Notes: a model not told the origin generated them from the sequence alone. Shown: positions 8,869 to 18,548, numbered from the stretch's first letter. The stretch is DNA of 62,781 bases from Candidatus Gastranaerophilales bacterium (GCA_947631645.1 CANRMD010000007.1:1-62781), one strand, 5' to 3'. Program-made: numbers and translations.

Positions 8869-9589
8869 TTTGCTCTCCTTGTAAAAGATTTAAACGCTTT
8901 ATTGCTTCAAAAGCAGCTGTTTTTTCCGCATCTTTTTTTGTTGTTGCAATACCTCTGCCCAGTTCCTCGCCTCTGTATTTTACGACAATTTCATAGGTTT
9001 TTTTATGAGCTTTTCCTGTTTCTTTTATAATTTCATATTCGGGTAAATCTTTATTTTTACCTTGAGTGTACTGCTGTAATATTTCTTTTGAATTGTACGA
9101 ATAGAGTATTTCATCCGTATTAATATTTTTTAATTCATATATTTTACAAATAAATTCTTTGGCAAATTCAAACCCCAAAGTTTTATAGATTGCACCGAAC
9201 AAAGCTTCCATCGCACAGGCTAGTATGGACTCTTTACTTCTTCCGCCGTCCTTTTCTTCATGCGGGCCTATATTTATTATCTCATTCAAATTATAATCAA
9301 GTGCAATACTATGTAAAAAACGATCACTTACCAGATAACTTCTTATCTTGGTTAATTTCCCCTCATCATAATTTTTATATTTATCAAAAAGAATTTCACT
9401 TATAGAAAGCCTTAAAACGGAATCGCCCAAAAACTCTAAACGTTCGTAATCCGAAGCATTTTCTCTGTTTTCTTCAAAATTATACGAAGAATGTGTTAGT
9501 GCTTCATCAAATATCTCTAAATTATTTGATGCAATATTTAAAGTTTTTAAAAAATTTTTCAGCTGTTTTTTTCTAAGAGCCGATAACAT
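8861..9589 (-). CDS. rnc: Ribonuclease III
   Basis: This is a double-strand-specific endoribonuclease for rRNA and mRNA processing. The catalytic domain (about 1-155) has the signature ERLEFLGDSVL and the downstream E-A-L-F-G-A-I-Y acidic motif; a double-stranded RNA-binding domain follows (about 165-232, ending K-K-D-A-E-K-T-A-A). It has 242 residues. The start lies 17 bases inside the end of cdsA and the end overlaps rpe. Confidence 0.96.
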   Translation of the reverse strand: MLSALRKKQLKNFLKTLNIASNNLEIFDEALTHSSYNFEENRENASDYERLEFLGDSVLRLSISEILFDKYKNYDEGKLTKIRSYLVSDRFLHSIALDYNLNEIINIGPHEEKDGGRSKESILACAMEALFGAIYKTLGFEFAKEFICKIYELKNINTDEILYSYNSKEILQQYTQGKNKDLPEYEIIKETGKAHKKTYEIVVKYRGEELGRGIATTKKDAEKTAAFEAIKRLNLLQGEQNE

Positions 9590-10469
9590 ATAAAACTTTC
9601 TTTATAAAATCAGTAATCATAGGTATAGATAGACCTGCGAGAATAAAGTATTTAATATAATAATATGCGACAGGAACCGAAAATAAATAACTGTCTGCCC
9701 TATCTAAAAACCCGCCATGTCCGGGGAGTGAATTGCCTGAATCTTTTACACCAGCATCTCTTTTAATCAAAGACTCGGATAAATCTCCTAATTGTGCCAT
9801 TACAGTAATTATCAAAGATAAATTAAATGCATGTAAAAGAGATATCCCCATTAGTTTACCTAAAATCAGACCGGAAATAACCGCACACAGCGTTCCCGCA
9901 ACTGAGCCTTCTATTGTTTTTTTAGGGCTTATAACAGGAGAAAGCTTATGTTTACCAAACTTTACGCCGAAATAATAAGCTGCAATATCCGTAAACATTA
10001 TTACAAAGAATATAAATAAAAGAAAATACAATCCCTGTTTAAATGTAATACCAAATAAAGAAACCTCAGGGCCTAATTGTCTTATAAGACAAATATGACA
10101 AGGCATCCAGCCTATTAAAAAACCTAATATTGTGGTTGCAACATTTGCAATATACGGTTGCCGACCTCTAAATAATACTGCCAAAAATGAACCTATAGTT
10201 CCTGCAAGCAATATTAACGGAACCAAATTATTATACCCTGAAGCCGTTGCCAAAATCATTGAAACCGCTACTATAAATATAACTTTAAAAAACGGCAAAA
10301 AACCCTTATTTCTTAATATATTTGTGTATTCTCTTGTAGCAAATATAACAAATACAAACAATAAAAGCAAAAGCCATTTTCCGCCGAATATAATGCAGGA
10401 AAATACCATAGCTCCCATAAGAAAGCCCGTAATTATTCTGTTTTTTGTAAGCGTATCTAATACAGCCAC
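9573..10469 (-). CDS. cdsA: Phosphatidate cytidylyltransferase
   Basis: This membrane enzyme makes CDP-diacylglycerol from phosphatidic acid and CTP. The 298 residues hold about eight hydrophobic helices and the family signature near the C-terminus: S-L-I-K-R-D-A-G-V-K-D-S-G, then LPGHGGFLDRADS. The frr-cdsA order is a common arrangement with pyrH. Its start codon overlaps the frr stop by one base. Confidence 0.95.
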   Translation of the reverse strand: MAVLDTLTKNRIITGFLMGAMVFSCIIFGGKWLLLLLFVFVIFATREYTNILRNKGFLPFFKVIFIVAVSMILATASGYNNLVPLILLAGTIGSFLAVLFRGRQPYIANVATTILGFLIGWMPCHICLIRQLGPEVSLFGITFKQGLYFLLFIFFVIMFTDIAAYYFGVKFGKHKLSPVISPKKTIEGSVAGTLCAVISGLILGKLMGISLLHAFNLSLIITVMAQLGDLSESLIKRDAGVKDSGNSLPGHGGFLDRADSYLFSVPVAYYYIKYFILAGLSIPMITDFIKKVLYVIGS

Positions 10470-11029
10470 TATACCGTCAGAACCTCTTTTTCTTTTTCTT
10501 GAGAGTTTTCATCTGCTATTTTTATATATTTATCCGTTAATTTTTGAATTTTATCCTGATTATCTTTGACCATGTCTTCAGAAAGATTTTCTGATTTTTC
10601 AAGTTTTTTAAGTTCATCTGTCATATCGCGTCTTATGTTACGGATAGCAACTTTGGTATCTTCGCAAACTTTTTTTACATCTTTACAAATTTCTTTTCTT
10701 TTATCTTGAGTTAAAGGAGGAAAAACAAGTCTTATAACGATACCGTCAGAGTTTGGAGTAATGCCTAAATCTGCTTTAATAAGTGCTTTTTCAACTTCCT
10801 TTAAAATTGTTTTATCATATGGAGCAATTACAAGTGTTGTTCCATCCTGAACACTTACTTGTGACAGTTGTCTTAACGGAGTCGGAGCACCGTAGTACTC
10901 AACAATAACTTTATCTAAAATCATGGGATTAGCTCTGCCTGTTCTTATCGATGAAAATTCTTTTTTCATCTGGCTTATTGCCTTTTCCATTTTATCTGTA
11001 CCCGTATTATACATTTGCTCAACCGTCAT
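10469..11029 (-). CDS. frr: Ribosome recycling factor
   Basis: With EF-G, the protein splits post-termination ribosomes. The length of 186 residues matches the family (about 185). Recognisable segments are SIRTGRANP near the N-terminus, YYGAPTPL, and the R-N-I-R-R-D helix of the three-helix bundle. It follows pyrH by one base, the conserved pyrH-frr pair. Confidence 0.97.
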   Translation of the reverse strand: MTVEQMYNTGTDKMEKAISQMKKEFSSIRTGRANPMILDKVIVEYYGAPTPLRQLSQVSVQDGTTLVIAPYDKTILKEVEKALIKADLGITPNSDGIVIRLVFPPLTQDKRKEICKDVKKVCEDTKVAIRNIRRDMTDELKKLEKSENLSEDMVKDNQDKIQKLTDKYIKIADENSQEKEKEVLTV

Positions 11030-11030
11030 T

Positions 11031-11756
11031 TTAACCTCCTACGTATGTTCCTATATTTTCACCTTTTAATATTTTAATAATGCTTCCCTTAGCCGCAAAA
11101 TCAAATACCACAATGGGTATAGAATTTTGTTTACATAAAGCACATGATGCAGTATCCATAACTTTAAGTCCTTTAATAATAATATCATCATATGTAATAT
11201 TATTATATTTTTTTGCATTCGGATTAACTCTGGGGTCATCCGAATATACTCCGTCTACACCGTTTTTAGCCATTAACATAGCTTGTGCACCAAGTTCGGA
11301 AGCTCTTAAAGCAGCTGCCGTATCTGTCGTAAAGAAAGGATTACCCGTACCCGCAGCGAATATTACAACTCTTGATTTTTCCAAGTGCCTTATAGCCTTA
11401 AATCTTATATATGGCTCTGCAATCTTATTCATATCTATTGCACTTTGAACTCGACAAGGCACATCTATTTTTCTGAGTGCACTTTGGAGTGCTATTGCAT
11501 TCATAACGGTTGCAAGCATTCCGATATAATCACCCGTAGCTTGGTCCATACCGTATTTTGCGGAATTTTTTACTCCTCTGAATATATTTCCTCCGCCGAC
11601 TACTACAGCTACTTGTGCTCCCGCATCATAAGCGGTTTTTATTTCCTGTGCAATCATCTCTAAAGGATGATGATCAATACCAAATTCTTGATCACCTAAA
11701 AGTGCTTCCCCAGAAAGTTTCAGTAAAATTCTCTTATATTTCAATTTTTCTTCCAT
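11031..11756 (-). CDS. pyrH: UMP kinase
   Basis: The enzyme phosphorylates UMP to UDP and belongs to the amino-acid kinase fold. The 241 residues contain LLKLSGEAL at the N-terminus, [10 protein letters not shown], the [17 protein letters not shown] phosphate/UMP loop and K-x-x-V-D-G-V-Y-x-x-D-P. It heads the pyrH-frr-cdsA-rnc-rpe-nagA run, in which every junction is an overlap or a gap of at most four bases. Confidence 0.97.
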   Translation of the reverse strand: MEEKLKYKRILLKLSGEALLGDQEFGIDHHPLEMIAQEIKTAYDAGAQVAVVVGGGNIFRGVKNSAKYGMDQATGDYIGMLATVMNAIALQSALRKIDVPCRVQSAIDMNKIAEPYIRFKAIRHLEKSRVVIFAAGTGNPFFTTDTAAALRASELGAQAMLMAKNGVDGVYSDDPRVNPNAKKYNNITYDDIIIKGLKVMDTASCALCKQNSIPIVVFDFAAKGSIIKILKGENIGTYVGG

Positions 11757-11822
11757 AATAACCTGTTCAAAAAACTAATAAAACAATAATTTTATTATAA
11801 CTTACGTAGTCAAAATTGTATA

Positions 11823-13142
11823 TTATTTATTTATTTTGTTAAACTTATATCTTGCACAAGCCGCTTGAACAAAGCCCATAGTGCACAATGATATTGCAAG
11901 AGCAATCCAATAACCTCTTAATGATAAATGGAATTTGCCAACAAGTAATATTGCTGTCGGCATGCCGACAAGCCAATATCCGGTCAAAACAGCAGCTGAA
12001 ACAAATTTTGTCATTTTAAACCCTTTCAGAATACCTCCCGATACAACCTGAAAACCGTCAAACACCTGATACATAGCTGCTATACTAACTAACGGTACTG
12101 CTATTTTCATAACTTCACTGTCTGTTGTAAATAAACTTATTAACTGTTTAGGGAAAAGTGCCAAAATTATACCCGCAAAAGCCATAAAGCCGACACCTGT
12201 TATTAACCCTGCGTATGAATATTTTTTTATTTCACAAGGTTTTTCCGCACCGAAAAAGTACGATACTTTAACCGCAACTGCCGTTGATACGGCTAAAGGC
12301 ACCATAAATGAAGCTGAAGATATAGTTACAAGTATATTATGAACTGCAGCTAATATTCCTGCTTCTCTGCCTACAAGTATTGTTATAATATTAAACGCCA
12401 GAAATTCCAATAAAAATGCAGCACCTATAGGAGAACCCACCTTTACAAGCTGTTTCATATACTTAAAATCTAAAGGTGATTTAAAGTTTATAAATCTGAA
12501 AACATATATTAACATTACGATTCCTGTTAACATTCTGACAAGTAACGTAGCAATAGCCGCACCTTTAACCCCCATAGCCGGAATAAAACCAAACCCGAAT
12601 ACAAAAACAATATCAAATATTAAGTTAATTACGACTGTTATCAAAAGCAAAATATTAGGGAATTTAACTATTTCATACGCCTGCAAAAACTGTTTTATTC
12701 CGTCAAATAAATACAATCCGAATATAGAAAATGATACAATAGATATATATTGCTGAATATAAGGTACTAATTTATCTTCAAACCCCATATACGGCACAAA
12801 ATATTTTGTCATATAACATAAAAACGTAAATAATAATGCTAAAAATAAAGAAAATACCAAACTTGAGAACAAGTATTTTTTTATACCCAGTTTAGCACCA
12901 CGCATATTTGACAATATTATTGAAATGGCAGTAGTAATTCCGAGTCCGAAAAAGAAAACCGTAAAAAGTATGGAATTAGCTATACTGATAGCAGCCAATG
13001 CATCAATGCCGTATTTTGCGACAACTAAAATATCGGTCGCACCAATTAAAGTGTATCCTAAATGCCCGATTAAAATAGGAAAAGCAAGTATAACAAGTTC
13101 TGAAAAGTAATGTTTATATTGATTATACAGATTTGTCAGCAT
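11823..13142 (-). CDS. MATE-family multidrug/cation efflux transporter
   Basis: This 439-residue membrane protein has about twelve hydrophobic helices in two homologous halves (residues 1-220 and 230-439), as in MATE (MatE) exporters that use Na+ or H+ gradients. The N-terminal half begins with FPILIGHLGYTLIGATDILVV, typical of the NorM/DinF branch. It overlaps the radical SAM gene by 20 bases and is the last gene of the serS-to-MATE run; it might export a product related to the neighbouring glycan genes, but the substrate cannot be read from the sequence. Confidence 0.88.
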   Translation of the reverse strand: MLTNLYNQYKHYFSELVILAFPILIGHLGYTLIGATDILVVAKYGIDALAAISIANSILFTVFFFGLGITTAISIILSNMRGAKLGIKKYLFSSLVFSLFLALLFTFLCYMTKYFVPYMGFEDKLVPYIQQYISIVSFSIFGLYLFDGIKQFLQAYEIVKFPNILLLITVVINLIFDIVFVFGFGFIPAMGVKGAAIATLLVRMLTGIVMLIYVFRFINFKSPLDFKYMKQLVKVGSPIGAAFLLEFLAFNIITILVGREAGILAAVHNILVTISSASFMVPLAVSTAVAVKVSYFFGAEKPCEIKKYSYAGLITGVGFMAFAGIILALFPKQLISLFTTDSEVMKIAVPLVSIAAMYQVFDGFQVVSGGILKGFKMTKFVSAAVLTGYWLVGMPTAILLVGKFHLSLRGYWIALAISLCTMGFVQAACARYKFNKINK

Positions 13143-14172
13143 TATTTCTCAATTTTTGATACTCTTCTTTATGAATACGCATATCATTAGCTCTATCGTA
13201 AAATTCTACAAATTTCATATCAAGCTCTTTTGTTTTATTATCGGCATAATCTAATAATTCATATAAATAATCGGGAATATTAAATTTATTAGTTATATAC
13301 CAGCCACCCTCAACATCAAGAACAACACTTTTAATTCCTGCTTTGACCGTATAATCAAAGAACTTGTCAACTTCTTCTTTATTATCATTAAACCCCGGAT
13401 AAATAATATATTTTGTTTTAACTTTATATTTATTTTCTGTTTGAGCTTGTGCATATTTTGCAAGATTTTCCCAAACTTTATTAAAATGATTTACCCGCTT
13501 AATATTTTCATATGTTTCAGGACACCCTGAGTCCACCGAAACAACAACCGTTAATTTTCCCTCACTAACCCCGCGTTCTATTGCTTGTGAATACTTTACT
13601 CCCGAAGAATGTACTCTGATATTGTCGCATCCGCAATCTAAAAGCATATTAACCATCGGTTCAAATTCGGGTAATAAAGCGGGTTCTCCGCCCCCAAAAC
13701 CTATTTCGCCTCCGCCTCTGATTTTACCCATATCCGCAAGCTTTTTTATAACAGGATACATATTATAATTTTTTCTTGTATTAAAATAATCCGATTGTTC
13801 ATTTGTAAAACAGTACTTACACTTGCAGTTGCACTGTGTCCAATGATTAAAGACCATATAATTTATATAATCTTCGTCATCCCATTCTCTTTCTTTCAAG
13901 AAAAAACACCCTTTACATCTGTCTAAAGTAATGCCTTTTTTATTCATTTCACGCATTTTGCGTTTTTCTTTGAAAAACTTATTCCAATCAATCATTTCAC
14001 CTTTATAATTATCAATCAGAATTTGTCTGCCTCCGCCTTCGTGGCAATTAAAACAACACATCTTTATGTCTTCATAATCAACATTAAACCCATGCTGAAT
14101 ATACTCACAGCTCAAATACTTTTGCGGTTTATTTTCTTTTTTATTAAACATTGATTTTAATTTATCAAACAC
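13123..14172 (-). CDS. Radical SAM protein with N-terminal extra cysteine cluster
   Basis: This 349-residue protein has the radical SAM motif CxxxCxxC at C114, C118 and C121, followed by a glycine-rich SAM-binding GGGEP. Upstream of the core, C22, C39, C40, C43, C86 and C89 could bind an auxiliary iron-sulfur cluster, a mirror of the C-terminal SPASM arrangement. The substrate is unknown. It sits between a family 2 glycosyltransferase (stop and start share one base) and a MATE exporter, so a role in modifying a surface glycan or its carrier is plausible. It lies 13 kb from the tandem peptides, so it is not an obvious partner for them. Confidence 0.8.
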   Translation of the reverse strand: MFDKLKSMFNKKENKPQKYLSCEYIQHGFNVDYEDIKMCCFNCHEGGGRQILIDNYKGEMIDWNKFFKEKRKMREMNKKGITLDRCKGCFFLKEREWDDEDYINYMVFNHWTQCNCKCKYCFTNEQSDYFNTRKNYNMYPVIKKLADMGKIRGGGEIGFGGGEPALLPEFEPMVNMLLDCGCDNIRVHSSGVKYSQAIERGVSEGKLTVVVSVDSGCPETYENIKRVNHFNKVWENLAKYAQAQTENKYKVKTKYIIYPGFNDNKEEVDKFFDYTVKAGIKSVVLDVEGGWYITNKFNIPDYLYELLDYADNKTKELDMKFVEFYDRANDMRIHKEEYQKLRNNADKSV

Positions 14173-14945
14173 TATTTATTTTCCTTTAATTTATATTCCC
14201 ACCACTTGCAGCCTACAACAAATTTATAAAGTCCAAACATCAGAACACAAATAATAAAACCTCTGATGCCGTTCTTATATCCGCCTTTTAAAAAGAATTT
14301 TTCAAATATTATCCATAAACTTTTCCAAGTATGATATGCAAAACTTATGTCTTTATTTTTTTCTTTTAATTTTTCAATTTCATAATTGGTATAAGTATCA
14401 ATTATTTTCAGCCATCCTGAAACTGTTCTGTTTTGCATATGAATAATAGCAAGTTTACGTTCTTTGGGCAACAGTTTCAAAATTTCGCCTTCTTTAAGAC
14501 AAGGGGCAGCATGAATTTTAGGAGGATAAATTACAAGATCGCGTTTAAAAAATCTTGTAATTATATCAGGATATAAAACCTCCAACGGTTCATCCCATCC
14601 GTAAGTTATTCTTGGCATTGCAATAGCCGTATAATTTTTTGGATTTTTGATAAATTCATACAAATAATCTTTCAATTCTTTACTTGCCATTTCATCAGAG
14701 TCTATAACCAAAACCCATTCATTTGAGGCATTAGATATAGCAAAATTCCTTGCCGGTTCAACAAAATCTATTTTTTCATGCATTACTATTTTACAATTGT
14801 ACTCTCTTGCCAATTCAAGCGTTTTATCCGTCGAATACATATCACATACGACTATTTCATCAAAATCTTTAACAGATTCAAGACACTCTTTAAATGTTTT
14901 TTCACAATTGTATGTATTTATTACAACAGAAATTTTATCTTCCAT
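14172..14945 (-). CDS. Family 2 glycosyltransferase, WaaE-like
   Basis: This 257-residue GT-A enzyme opens with SVVINTYNCEKTF, has the D-x-D-type motif VIDSDEM near residue 85, and a hydrophobic helix near the C-terminus (about 225-245), as in lipopolysaccharide-core beta-1,4-glucosyltransferases of the WaaE/KdtX type. Donor and acceptor cannot be told. It overlaps hisH by 11 bases and abuts the radical SAM gene. Confidence 0.85.
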   Translation of the reverse strand: MEDKISVVINTYNCEKTFKECLESVKDFDEIVVCDMYSTDKTLELAREYNCKIVMHEKIDFVEPARNFAISNASNEWVLVIDSDEMASKELKDYLYEFIKNPKNYTAIAMPRITYGWDEPLEVLYPDIITRFFKRDLVIYPPKIHAAPCLKEGEILKLLPKERKLAIIHMQNRTVSGWLKIIDTYTNYEIEKLKEKNKDISFAYHTWKSLWIIFEKFFLKGGYKNGIRGFIICVLMFGLYKFVVGCKWWEYKLKENK

Positions 14946-15534
14946 AGTTATACCCCAGCCAATTTTTAAAAAATTTCAGCCCCGCTAAAGAACTTTTTTC
15001 CGGATGAAATTGAACAGCCGTAATATTGTTTTTTCTAACGGAAGAACAGAATTTTCCGTTATAATCACAATATGAACTTATAATATTTTCATCCTGAGGT
15101 TCAACATAATAAGAATTTACAAAATAAAAGTAATCTTCATTAACATTGGAATTTTTAGCCGGAATAACTTTATTCCAGCCGACTTGAGGAATTTTACCCG
15201 ACTTAAAACGTTTAACTTCACCTTTAAAAATACCTAAGCCTGATACACTCGGAGCTTCTTCGCTTTTTTCAAATAATATTTGAAGTCCTATACAAATACC
15301 TAAAAATGGAATATTTTTATTACAGCACTCTTTTATAACTTCAATGAGCCCTTTTTTTTGAAGATTTTCCATAGCTTGAGCAAAATGTCCTTGCCCCGGG
15401 AATATAATTCTATCAGCCTGAAGAATTTTATTTTTATCTGAAGTTATTTCAAAAGGAACATTCAGAAACGTCAGCATATTAGCAACACTTCTTATATTTC
15501 CCGCCTCATAATCTACAATTACAGTTTTATTCAA
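14935..15534 (-). CDS. hisH: Glutamine amidotransferase HisH (imidazole glycerol phosphate synthase subunit)
   Basis: The class I glutaminase delivers ammonia to HisF in histidine synthesis. The 199-residue protein has the nucleophile Cys in GICIGLQ, the PGQGHF oxyanion region and the His-Glu pair in QFHPEKS. No other his gene is in the window. Because glycosyltransferase and radical SAM genes follow directly, an alternative is a HisH homologue used in amidino-sugar synthesis for O-antigen, although its partner amidotransferase is not seen. It overlaps the aminotransferase gene by eight bases. Confidence 0.88.
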   Translation of the reverse strand: MNKTVIVDYEAGNIRSVANMLTFLNVPFEITSDKNKILQADRIIFPGQGHFAQAMENLQKKGLIEVIKECCNKNIPFLGICIGLQILFEKSEEAPSVSGLGIFKGEVKRFKSGKIPQVGWNKVIPAKNSNVNEDYFYFVNSYYVEPQDENIISSYCDYNGKFCSSVRKNNITAVQFHPEKSSLAGLKFFKNWLGYNYGR

Positions 15535-16771
15535 AATAAAAACCGTCCTCTTTTAATCTTCTTATAACTTCGTGCATTTCATCTTCCGAAGCAACAATAG
15601 ACATCCTAAACCAACCCTCGCCGTTATTACCGAAGCCGTTACCCGGAACCAGTACAACACCTGAAGTTTTTAAAACAGCATCAGTAAATTCTTTTGAAGT
15701 TTTATATTTTGGCGGAATCGGAAGCCATAAATAAAAAGTAGCTTTTGGCGGATTAATTTTATCCATTGGCCAGCCAAGGTCTTTGAAACCGTCTGTTACT
15801 ACTTTTTGCTTTCTTTCAAATCTTTTGTTTGCTTCAACTATATATTCATTGCCCTCTTTAGAATTTAATATATCCGAAGCTGCCTTTTGAATGGGTTTAT
15901 ATATACCCGTATCAATGGTAGATTTAAGTTTTCCCAATATACCTACAGCATCCGAATTACCGCAAACCCAGCCTATTCTCCAGCCTGTCATAGAGTATGG
16001 TTTTGAGAAGCTGAAAAATTCAACCGCAACATCTTTTGCACCTTCTATTTCAAACACACTATGTGCTTTAGGTGCACCTTCAAATGTTAAATCAATATAT
16101 GCAGCATCTGATATTAAAAGCATATGATGCTTTTTACAAAATTCTACCGCTTTTTGCAGATATTCTTTAGTACAAATTGCCCCCAAAGGGTTATTCGGGT
16201 AGTTAATAATCAATGCTTTAACTTTATTCTTATCAAAACCGTCTTTTTCAAGATTATTCATAGCTTCTTCTAAGTCAGGCATATAGTTATTTTCGGGAGT
16301 TAAAGGAATACCGTAGCTTAACCCGCCTGAAACTTTTACCATTTCTTTATATGAAGCATACCCGGGGTCGGGAATTAAAACAATATCTCTTTCTTTCATA
16401 TCGGTTTTTGGGTTAATCAAAGCTCTTATTAAGTTTGCAATACCTTCTTTTGACCCGATTAAAGCACATATTTCAGATTTTGCATCAAAATCAACACCCG
16501 TACGTTTTTTCATATTCTTTGCAATTGCTTCAAGCAAATATGATTCACCTTTTACAAGGGTGTATGTATGCATACCGTCTGTTGAAGCATATTCTTTGAT
16601 TTTATCCGTAACCAATTGAGGAGGTTTTTCAACAGGAGCACCCATAGCCAAAGATATAGGAGCTCTGCCTTTTGCTGTTAATTCGGGAGCTAATCTTGCA
16701 GTTTCCATCTTTATTTGTATCATTATATATGTTTCTAATGACTGTACATAATCGTTAAATAGTTCTTTCAT
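15527..16771 (-). CDS. Class I/II PLP aminotransferase, LL-diaminopimelate aminotransferase-like
   Basis: This 414-residue fold-type I aminotransferase has the PLP Lys in F-S-F-S-K-P-Y-S-M-T-G-W-R, the N-Y-P-N-N-P-x-G motif, DAAYIDL for the PLP-pyridine Asp, and the C-terminal substrate-binding Arg in GWFRMS. Sequence style is closest to DapL/aspartate aminotransferases of cyanobacteria-type bacteria, where DapL makes LL-diaminopimelate for lysine and peptidoglycan. Substrate assignment needs a tree. It begins 17 bases after folE2. Confidence 0.8.
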   Translation of the reverse strand: MKELFNDYVQSLETYIMIQIKMETARLAPELTAKGRAPISLAMGAPVEKPPQLVTDKIKEYASTDGMHTYTLVKGESYLLEAIAKNMKKRTGVDFDAKSEICALIGSKEGIANLIRALINPKTDMKERDIVLIPDPGYASYKEMVKVSGGLSYGIPLTPENNYMPDLEEAMNNLEKDGFDKNKVKALIINYPNNPLGAICTKEYLQKAVEFCKKHHMLLISDAAYIDLTFEGAPKAHSVFEIEGAKDVAVEFFSFSKPYSMTGWRIGWVCGNSDAVGILGKLKSTIDTGIYKPIQKAASDILNSKEGNEYIVEANKRFERKQKVVTDGFKDLGWPMDKINPPKATFYLWLPIPPKYKTSKEFTDAVLKTSGVVLVPGNGFGNNGEGWFRMSIVASEDEMHEVIRRLKEDGFYFE

Positions 16772-16788
16772 GTTTTTTCTCCGTTATC

Positions 16789-17580
16789 TTACTTTGTTTC
16801 AGCTTGCCATGCCCACGCATTATGGTTGTGTATACTTTCTTGTGCTTCGACTTCTACTTCATAGAATGTAACTTTATCATCCTCTTTTAAAAGGCATATA
16901 ATATCTCTTAAAACATCTTCAACAAATTTTGGGTTTTCGTATGCCGTTTCGGTAACATACTTTTCATCACATCGTTTTAAAATCGAATAAACCTGACTTG
17001 AACCGCAGCTTTCTACTTTTTCTATCAAGTCTTCAATCCATATTATATCATTTTCTCTGTAACTTACTTTAACTTTAACCATTGTTCTTTGGTTATGAGC
17101 GGAGTATTTGGAAATTTCTTTTGAACAAGGGCATAATGTTGTAATAGGAACTTTTACTCCCAATATAAATTTATAATCATCACCGTTTAAATCACCTTGA
17201 AAAGAACAATCATATCCTACGGGAAATTCCATTTCACTGACAGGTGCTTTTTTATTTATAAAATATTTAAACTCAAATTTTACGTGAGCACACTCAGATT
17301 CAAGTTTATTTTTTACATCATATAAAAGCCCTTTAATATCAACGCCCAAAAGATTTTTTCTTGAATAATCGCTTAAAACCTCAATAAATCTTGACATATG
17401 AGTACCGCGATAATTATGAGGCAGAGTAACACTTAACCTTGCTTTTGCCGATACAACCTGATTATCGGCATTTTTACGCTCAATTAAAAGAGGTACTTCA
17501 ACACCGTTAACTCCGACTTTTTGTATGTCTATACCTCTTTTATCAACTTGATTTTGAATATCTTTTAACTGATTATTCAT
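16789..17580 (-). CDS. folE2: GTP cyclohydrolase FolE2 (type IB)
   Basis: The enzyme converts GTP to 7,8-dihydroneopterin triphosphate for folate and queuosine precursors. The 263-residue protein has the FolE2 active-site Cys in T-L-C-P-C-S-K-E-I-S, and E and H residues of the tunnelling fold, including the C-terminal Q-E-S-I-H-N-H-N-A. FolE2 works with Mn/Zn and is typical of organisms facing zinc limitation. QueE, the next-but-one enzyme of the deazaguanine pathway, is encoded at 39.6 kb. It overlaps the upstream hypothetical by eight bases. Confidence 0.93.
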   Translation of the reverse strand: MNNQLKDIQNQVDKRGIDIQKVGVNGVEVPLLIERKNADNQVVSAKARLSVTLPHNYRGTHMSRFIEVLSDYSRKNLLGVDIKGLLYDVKNKLESECAHVKFEFKYFINKKAPVSEMEFPVGYDCSFQGDLNGDDYKFILGVKVPITTLCPCSKEISKYSAHNQRTMVKVKVSYRENDIIWIEDLIEKVESCGSSQVYSILKRCDEKYVTETAYENPKFVEDVLRDIICLLKEDDKVTFYEVEVEAQESIHNHNAWAWQAETK

Positions 17581-17917
17581 GTTCGTCTGCTTCTAATGAA
17601 TCCATATCGTTTTTTTCAATAGCAAGCAAAAGCTTTAAAGCTGCAACTCTTTGTGTTTTTGGAGGTGCTTCTCTTAAAAGTTCAATTGCTTTAATCATAA
17701 CCGGATCAGAATCGTACCAACGATTGCCTCTGCCTGTAAACTCTTTTGTTATTGCATAAATTCTTTCAATTACATCTTGAGCTACCTGTTCTTGCAATGA
17801 AATAATATAATCGGCTGCTGCCGTCTTTGTTTCATCTGTTTGTAAGCTCAATAATTCCAAAGCTTCTTTTAAAATAGGGTCATTATCATACCAACGTCTT
17901 AATTTTTTTTCAGGCAT
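17573..17917 (-). CDS. Hypothetical protein with duplicated RWYDxDP motif
   Basis: This 114-residue soluble protein is of unknown function. Two related segments, K-L-R-R-W-Y-D-N-D-P-I-L-K-E-A-L-E-L-L near residues 4-22 and R-W-Y-D-S-D-P-V-M-I-K-A-I-E-L-L near 67-82, are each followed by a helical stretch, so it is an internal duplication. It has no Cys and no membrane segment. It is tightly placed between tmk (9-base gap) and folE2 (8-base overlap), which supports it being a real, translated gene. Confidence 0.75.
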   Translation of the reverse strand: MPEKKLRRWYDNDPILKEALELLSLQTDETKTAAADYIISLQEQVAQDVIERIYAITKEFTGRGNRWYDSDPVMIKAIELLREAPPKTQRVAALKLLLAIEKNDMDSLEADEHE

Positions 17918-17926
17918 GTGTTCTCC

Positions 17927-18547
17927 TTACTTCTCTTGTATTAAATTCATTATAATATTTTTTGTGTCTTCAAAAACAGTTTCTATAGAATTATTTGCAT
18001 TTATTAACTTAATTCTTTTTGGGTTTTCTTTTTGAAGTTCTAAATAACCGTTTCTGACCTTTTTATGGAATTCCATTCCGGCTGATTCCATTCTGTCTTT
18101 TTCAGAGCCGACTCTTAATTGTGCTATTTCCGTCGAAACATCATATAATAATGTTAAATCAGGTTCTATTCCGTTAACTGCAATTTTATTTAAATTTTTT
18201 AAAAGCTCAATATCCTGATTACGTCCGTAGCCTTGATAAGCTATAGTAGAATCGGTATGGCGGTCGCATAAAACTATTTTACCTTGTTTTAATGCAGGTT
18301 TTATGTATGTTTCAACATGCTGAGCCCTATCTGCAAGAAACAAAAACATTTCACACCTGTCCGCAACAATTTCTTTTGCATGGAGCAGAATTTCTCTTAT
18401 TTTTTTACCGATATCCAAAGAACCGGGTTCTCTTGTTACAACGACATCAAAGCCTTTTTCAATTAAAAAATCTTTTACCATATTTAATTGAGTTGTTTTA
18501 CCCGAGCCATCTGCCCCCTCAAAAGTAATAAATAAGCCTTTTTCCAT
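17927..18547 (-). CDS. tmk: Thymidylate kinase
   Basis: The enzyme phosphorylates dTMP to dTDP. The 206-residue protein shows P-loop F-E-G-A-D-G-S-G-K-T-T, the DR(H/Y) motif in C-D-R-H-T-D-S-T-I-A-Y-Q-G and T-R-E-P-G near residue 40. It starts one base after the serS stop. Confidence 0.96.
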   Translation of the reverse strand: MEKGLFITFEGADGSGKTTQLNMVKDFLIEKGFDVVVTREPGSLDIGKKIREILLHAKEIVADRCEMFLFLADRAQHVETYIKPALKQGKIVLCDRHTDSTIAYQGYGRNQDIELLKNLNKIAVNGIEPDLTLLYDVSTEIAQLRVGSEKDRMESAGMEFHKKVRNGYLELQKENPKRIKLINANNSIETVFEDTKNIIMNLIQEK

Positions 18548-18548
18548 T

